Shown here piece by piece: positions 15,079 to 18,543 of a DNA stretch of 18,543 nt. The DNA comes from Azoarcus sp. Its GTDB lineage: Bacteria > Pseudomonadota > Gammaproteobacteria > Burkholderiales > Rhodocyclaceae. The notes beneath the pieces are model-generated. The model worked only from the letters and a program-made list of their open reading frames with translations. It did not search any database and was not told the origin of the DNA. Location: contig JAIRLA010000085.1 of NCBI GenBank assembly GCA_031259795.1, forward strand, positions 1 to 18,543, given 5' to 3'. The position numbers and the translations under genes were made by a program. The number at the start of each line of letters is the position of its first letter. Positions within the stretch are counted from its first letter, which is position 1.

Positions 15079-17781
15079 TTATGCTTCGTACCACACGCTG
15101 TCGATGATTCCGATCAGGTCGGCGTACTCATCGCTGTCCAGATCGGTCGTGCCGGTGGGGGGCGGGGCATAGTCCCGCGCGGCGTCGACCAGCGTCCGCA
15201 CCTTGTCGGCGTCCAGCGCCCAGCCGCCTGCCTGGAATTGCTCGATCTGGTTCTGGTCGCCGAGGTACCAGCCTTCCACCGTCACCCAGTCGCCCGTGCC
15301 GATCACGTTGATTTCCAGATTGTCGCCCGCTTGCAGGAACCAGAGCTGCTGGTAGTCGATGTCCGCGCCGAATTCCAGCACGTCGTCGCCATTCTGGTCG
15401 TTGATGAAATCCCGGCCATCGCCGCGCGCGAAGCGGTAGGTTTCGTCGCCCGCGGTATCAACCAGCCGATCCGTGCCCAGGCCGCCAACCAGCGTGTCGT
15501 TGCCCGCGCCGCCCGACAGGGTGTCGCCGCCGGCTCCGCCATACAACAGGTCGTCGCCGTTCTCGCCATTCAACGAGTCGTTGCCCGTACCGCCATATAG
15601 CGTGTCCTTGCCCGCGCCGCCATACAGCGTGTCGTTGCCGGCGTCGCCGTTGAGCGCATCGTCGCCGTCTTCGCCATGCAGCACGTCGTTGTCCGCTCCG
15701 CCAGCCAGATCGTCGTTGCCCGCGCCGCCGGACAGATTGTCGCGGCCCGCGCCGCCAGACAGGGTGTCGTGGCCCGCGCCGCCGGACAGGACGTCGTTGC
15801 CGACGTCGCCGGACAGGATGTCGTTGCCTTCGGCGCCGCTGAGCGTGTCGTTGCCCGCGCCGCCCGTGAGCGAATCGTTGCCCGTGCCGCCGTACAGATC
15901 GTCGTCGCCGGCGCCGCCATCAAGCGTGTCGTTGCCGGCGCCGCCATCGAGCGTGTCGTTGCCCGCATCGCCCGACAACTCATCGTCGCCAGCGTTGCCG
16001 TTCAGCGAATCGTTGCCATCGCCGCCTTCCAGCGTGTCGTTTCCGTCTCCGCCCGATAGCGTGTCGTCCCCGCCCAGACCGCGGATGTGGTCATTGCCCG
16101 CAGTGCCATCCAGCTTGTCGGCGCCGTTCGTGCCTTCGATCGTGTCGGTTTCGTCGACCTTCAGCCCGAAGTAATAGCTGGCGCTCAGATTCCCCGTGTC
16201 GGTGGCGGTGACGCGCAGGCTCAGGTTGCCCGCGTCGCCTTTCTCCGGGGCGCCGGAGAGTGTGCGGGTGGCGGGGTTGAACGTCAGCCAGTCCGGTAGC
16301 GGCTCGCCGTTGGCGAGGGTGAGGGTGTAGGTGAGCGCATCACCGTCCGGGTCGGTGAAGAAGGCGGCCGGGAGTGTCCACGTGAAGGTTTCGCCTTCAG
16401 TGGCTTCCTGGTTGGCGATGCTGCCCGTGTAGACCGGCGCCCTGTTGGGCGTGGGTTCGCCGTCATCGAGCGCGGAAATGACTTGTGGCCGACCCCATAC
16501 CGTGCCGTCGGCGAAGTGGATTTCCTCGATGGTGTTGCTGCCGGAGGCAAAGTAGTTCTCGACGATGATCACGTCTCCGGGGTGGTCGACGAATCTCAGT
16601 ACCAGATTGTTGCTTTCGCGCGTCGTCCAGACTTCCTGGAGCCGGAAACCTTCTTCGAGTTTGAGGATGTCCTTGTAACCGCTCCGCTCGATGATCGTGT
16701 CCCTGCCGTCGCCGGGAGCGAATCTGTAGGTGTCGTTGCCGGAGCCGTTGAGCACCACGAAGCCGCTCGTGCCGCTGGAGAGTCCGTCGCCAGCCAGGGT
16801 GTCGTCGCCCTTGCCGCCGATGAGCAGGTCATCGCCGCCGCCGCCGAGGAGGACGTCGTTGCCCGCTTCGCCGGACAAGGTGTCGGCGCCCGCGTCACCG
16901 GCGAGCCGGTCACTGCCGGCGCCGCCGAGGAGCAAGTCGTTGCCCGCGCCGCCGTTGAGAGTGTCGTTGCCCTCATCGCCCGCCAACTGGTCGTTGCCTT
17001 CACCGCCGCTGAGCAGGTCGTTGCCCGCGCCGCCCACCAGGGAGTCGTTGCCGCCATCGCCATACAGTTTGTCATTGCCATCGCCGCCGGCGAGTCGATC
17101 GCTGCCGTCGCCGCCTTCGAGCAAGTCGTCGCCGCCGTCGAGGTCGACCAGGGTATCGTCGCCTTCGCCGCCGTCGAGCGTGTCGTTGCCCGCGCCGCCG
17201 GACAGGGTATCGTCGCCTTCGCCGCCGTCGAGCGCGTCGTCGCCTTCGCCGCCGTCGAGCGCATCGTTGCCCAGTCCGCCCGTCAGCTTGTCGTTGCCCG
17301 CATCGCCAGACAGGACGTCGTCGCCGATGCCGCCATTCAGGATGTCGTTGCCCGCGCCGCCGAACAGGGCATCGTTGCCTTCTTCGCCATACAGCAGGTC
17401 GCTGCCGTCGCCGCCGGACAGGGCGTCATTGTCGATGCCGCCGAACAATGTATCGTTGCCGCCATCGCCAAAGAGCGAATCGCTGCCCGCGCCGCCACGC
17501 AGCAGATCGGAGCCATCGCCACCCCTCAGGATGTCGTTGCCCGCCTCGCCATACAGCGTGTCGTTGCCCTCGCCGCCAGACAGCGAATCGTTGCCGTCGC
17601 CGCCGTTGAGCGAGTCCTTGCCCGCGCCGCCGGACAGCAGATCATTGCCCGCGCCGCCGTTGAGGGTGTCGTTGCCTTCGGCGCCATACAAGCCGTCGTC
17701 GCCATCCTCTCCGGACAGCCGATCGTGACCACTACCGCCATACAATGTGTCGTTACCCTTTGTGCCGACTCTCGTAACCAT
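15079..17781 (-). CDS. RTX (haemolysin-type calcium-binding repeat) protein
   Basis: 900 residues from the ATG at 17781, chosen because AAGGAG lies just upstream; a longer frame to 17898 lacks this. There is no N-terminal signal peptide, as expected for type I secretion. Order: about 36 GGxGxDxLx nonapeptides (6-330); a haemolysin-type calcium-binding-related domain (about 345-440, starting [12 protein letters not shown]); a cadherin-like/putative Ig domain (about 447-549, [11 protein letters not shown] and [15 protein letters not shown]); about 25 more nonapeptides (550-774); and a second related domain plus tail (775-900, [12 protein letters not shown] to the C terminus). The repeats form calcium-loaded beta-rolls after export. 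No protease, lipase or pore-forming domain is visible, so an adhesin or surface-layer role is likelier than a toxin, by inference. No type I secretion genes are in the window. Confidence 0.92.
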   Translation of the reverse strand: MVTRVGTKGNDTLYGGSGHDRLSGEDGDDGLYGAEGNDTLNGGAGNDLLSGGAGKDSLNGGDGNDSLSGGEGNDTLYGEAGNDILRGGDGSDLLRGGAGSDSLFGDGGNDTLFGGIDNDALSGGDGSDLLYGEEGNDALFGGAGNDILNGGIGDDVLSGDAGNDKLTGGLGNDALDGGEGDDALDGGEGDDTLSGGAGNDTLDGGEGDDTLVDLDGGDDLLEGGDGSDRLAGGDGNDKLYGDGGNDSLVGGAGNDLLSGGEGNDQLAGDEGNDTLNGGAGNDLLLGGAGSDRLAGDAGADTLSGEAGNDVLLGGGGDDLLIGGKGDDTLAGDGLSSGTSGFVVLNGSGNDTYRFAPGDGRDTIIERSGYKDILKLEEGFRLQEVWTTRESNNLVLRFVDHPGDVIIVENYFASGSNTIEEIHFADGTVWGRPQVISALDDGEPTPNRAPVYTGSIANQEATEGETFTWTLPAAFFTDPDGDALTYTLTLANGEPLPDWLTFNPATRTLSGAPEKGDAGNLSLRVTATDTGNLSASYYFGLKVDETDTIEGTNGADKLDGTAGNDHIRGLGGDDTLSGGDGNDTLEGGDGNDSLNGNAGDDELSGDAGNDTLDGGAGNDTLDGGAGDDDLYGGTGNDSLTGGAGNDTLSGAEGNDILSGDVGNDVLSGGAGHDTLSGGAGRDNLSGGAGNDDLAGGADNDVLHGEDGDDALNGDAGNDTLYGGAGKDTLYGGTGNDSLNGENGDDLLYGGAGGDTLSGGAGNDTLVGGLGTDRLVDTAGDETYRFARGDGRDFINDQNGDDVLEFGADIDYQQLWFLQAGDNLEINVIGTGDWVTVEGWYLGDQNQIEQFQAGGWALDADKVRTLVDAARDYAPPPTGTTDLDSDEYADLIGIIDSVWYEA
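15460..16134 (-). repeat. RTX repeat block 2 (27-bp period, about 25 units)
   Basis: Each 27-base unit encodes one nonapeptide such as GGAGNDTLS. Units are diverged from each other but keep the GTCGTTGCC-type plus-strand core. The periodicity keeps other frames open on the plus strand. Confidence 0.9.
16792..17766 (-). repeat. RTX repeat block 1 (27-bp period, about 36 units)
   Basis: Nonapeptide units run almost without a break from residue 6 to 330. One irregular point, [11 protein letters not shown], joins an 11-residue and an 8-residue unit. This is the longer of the two blocks. Confidence 0.9.
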
Positions 17782-18180
17782 TTCTTTCTTCTCCTTGATG
17801 ACATAACCGGAACAGTTTGATGCACCCGCCGGAAACCCCGGCGAAAACAAAACAGCGGCGCGGAGCCGATTCCAGCGAATCCCCGTTCCGCCACACATGC
17901 CCCCATCCGCCGGACGGGGACGCCAGATTGCCTCCTTGCTCGCGCACCGCCATCCATAGGGGAAAACCGATGCACGACGAAAGCCCCGTAAGTCTATACA
18001 CTAAAATATGGAATGAGCAATACTTTGCTGCAAATATTTTTGTTCTACATATCCGGCGGGACGGGGTAAGGCCTTCGCCGATGGCGCTCCCCGCTTCCGG
18101 AAGAAAAAACCATGAAACAACAATACGTTGCGAGCCATGCGATATAAGTCCGCGCACGATCCGCCAAGCAGGTGCAAACC
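17782..18180. other. Divergent control region of RTX and second AAA-ATPase-like genes
   Basis: 399 bases without a gene. The RTX side has a long leader (about 200 bases if the promoter at 17993-18020 is used), including a hairpin CGCCGG/CCGGCG (17827-17843). An AT-rich patch at about 17990-18050 stands out against the GC-rich surroundings, a possible site for nucleoid-protein silencing. The frames on the minus strand here are not backed by ribosome binding sites. Confidence 0.6.
17993..18020 (-). promoter_or_regulatory. Sigma-70-like promoter for the RTX gene
   Basis: Minus strand TTGCTC (18015-18020) and TATAGA (17993-17998) are separated by 16 bases inside the AT-rich patch. They direct transcription toward the RTX gene, leaving an untranslated leader of about 200 bases. 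Confidence 0.5.
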
Positions 18181-18543
18181 ATGACCCGCAAGAAACTGCC
18201 CATCGGCATCCAGACTTTCCGCGAGATCCGCGAGGACGACTGCTACTACGTCGACAAGACCGCCTTCGCCCTCGCCATGATCCGGGAAGGCAAGGCCTAC
18301 TTCCTCTCCCGCCCCCGCCGCTTCGGCAAAAGCCTTTTCCTCGACACGCTGGCGGAATTGCTCGCGGGCAACGAGCCGTTGTTCCGGGGCTTGTATTGCC
18401 ACGACAAGTGGGATTGGACGCGCAAACATCCGGTGATCCGCATCAGTTTCGCGGAAGGCGTCATGGAAAGCCGGGCGGGGCTGGATGCGCGGATTCATCG
18501 CATTCTGGCGGAAAACGAGCGTCTTCTGGGCGTGGCGAAAGAT
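18181..18543 (+). CDS. AAA-ATPase-like / PD-(D/E)XK protein, cut by window end
   Basis: The first 121 residues of a second copy of the family found at 7318-8862. It begins MTRKKLPIGIQTF and keeps the modified P-loop RPRRFGKSL at 44-52. By eye about 96 of the 121 residues equal those of the first copy, so the pair arose by recent duplication or from closely related donors. The frame is open to the window edge, so Walker B and the nuclease domain cannot be checked. A weak AGG lies about nine bases before the ATG. The copy is on the opposite strand to its paralogue. Confidence 0.9.
   Translation, partial: MTRKKLPIGIQTFREIREDDCYYVDKTAFALAMIREGKAYFLSRPRRFGKSLFLDTLAELLAGNEPLFRGLYCHDKWDWTRKHPVIRISFAEGVMESRAGLDARIHRILAENERLLGVAKD

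Noticed and set aside
14673..15094. Short minus-strand frames between murI and the RTX gene
   Set aside because: No ribosome binding site, no family resemblance, and the terminator of the RTX gene lies inside them.
15460..17766. Regular repeats that could suggest CRISPR
   Set aside because: The repeats are contiguous, translate to GGxGxDxLx and have no unique spacers.
16483..17820. Long plus-strand frames over the RTX gene
   Set aside because: The 27-base periodicity keeps several frames open; the translations are monotonous (VVARAA..., SLPAPP...) mirror images of the RTX repeats.
17782..17898. Longer N terminus for the RTX protein
   Set aside because: The internal ATG at 17781 has a strong AAGGAG and the family-like start; the extension is Arg/Gly-rich and lacks a site.
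17782..17990. Riboswitch (cyclic di-GMP type) in the RTX leader
   Set aside because: A few loosely similar strings occur, but the conserved GEMM core and its paired helices could not be built.

Overview
This is a GC-rich (by eye, above 60 %) bacterial chromosomal window. The gene content suggests a Proteobacterium, most likely a beta- or gammaproteobacterium. The clues are a TyrZ-type tyrosyl-tRNA synthetase divergent from an M23 peptidase, a CreB/CreD/SixA group, a DUF3334 protein and a multi-pass VanZ protein. No rRNA, tRNA or 16S-like sequence is present, so the species cannot be fixed. No CRISPR array, integrase or intact transposase was seen. Protein-coding genes fill most of the window; the gaps are rich in small repeats.

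Left part (1-7087). A repeat-rich 3' flank (1-265) is followed on the minus strand by pepD (cytosolic M20 dipeptidase) and a DUF3334 gene. The DUF3334 product carries a CheX-type phosphatase motif and a CheZ-like C-terminal tail. Next comes a minus-strand cluster, sixA - creD - a membrane-anchored NagZ-like glycoside hydrolase (GH3). The last two genes abut with no gap. Divergent from sixA is creB. Between sixA and creD lie direct repeats matching the CreB recognition tag TTCAC-N6-TTCAC, so CreB very likely controls creD and the GH3 gene. The usual partner kinase gene creC is not downstream of creB.

Middle part (7088-11148). A degenerate-looking spacer follows. Then, on the minus strand, come an AAA-ATPase-like/PD-(D/E)XK protein, an alpha/beta hydrolase and a VanZ-family membrane protein. 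The spacers hold heptanucleotide tandem arrays and copies of a dispersed GTCATTGCGAG palindrome.

Right part (11149-18543). An M23 murein endopeptidase has an unusual Trp-Arg-Leu heptad repeat before its membrane anchor. It is divergent from the overlapping pair tyrS-murI. A strong UUCG-loop terminator closes a minus-strand gene for a 900-residue RTX protein with about 61 nonapeptide repeats in two blocks. Divergent from it is a second, truncated (window edge) copy of the AAA-ATPase-like/PD-(D/E)XK gene, about 79 % identical to the first and inverted relative to it.

Working together: murI, the M23 peptidase, the GH3 enzyme, creD/creB and VanZ give the window a cell-envelope theme. The two most promising biological leads are the CreB regulon lacking creC and containing an envelope-facing NagZ-like enzyme, and the DUF3334 protein as a candidate hybrid CheY-type phosphatase.
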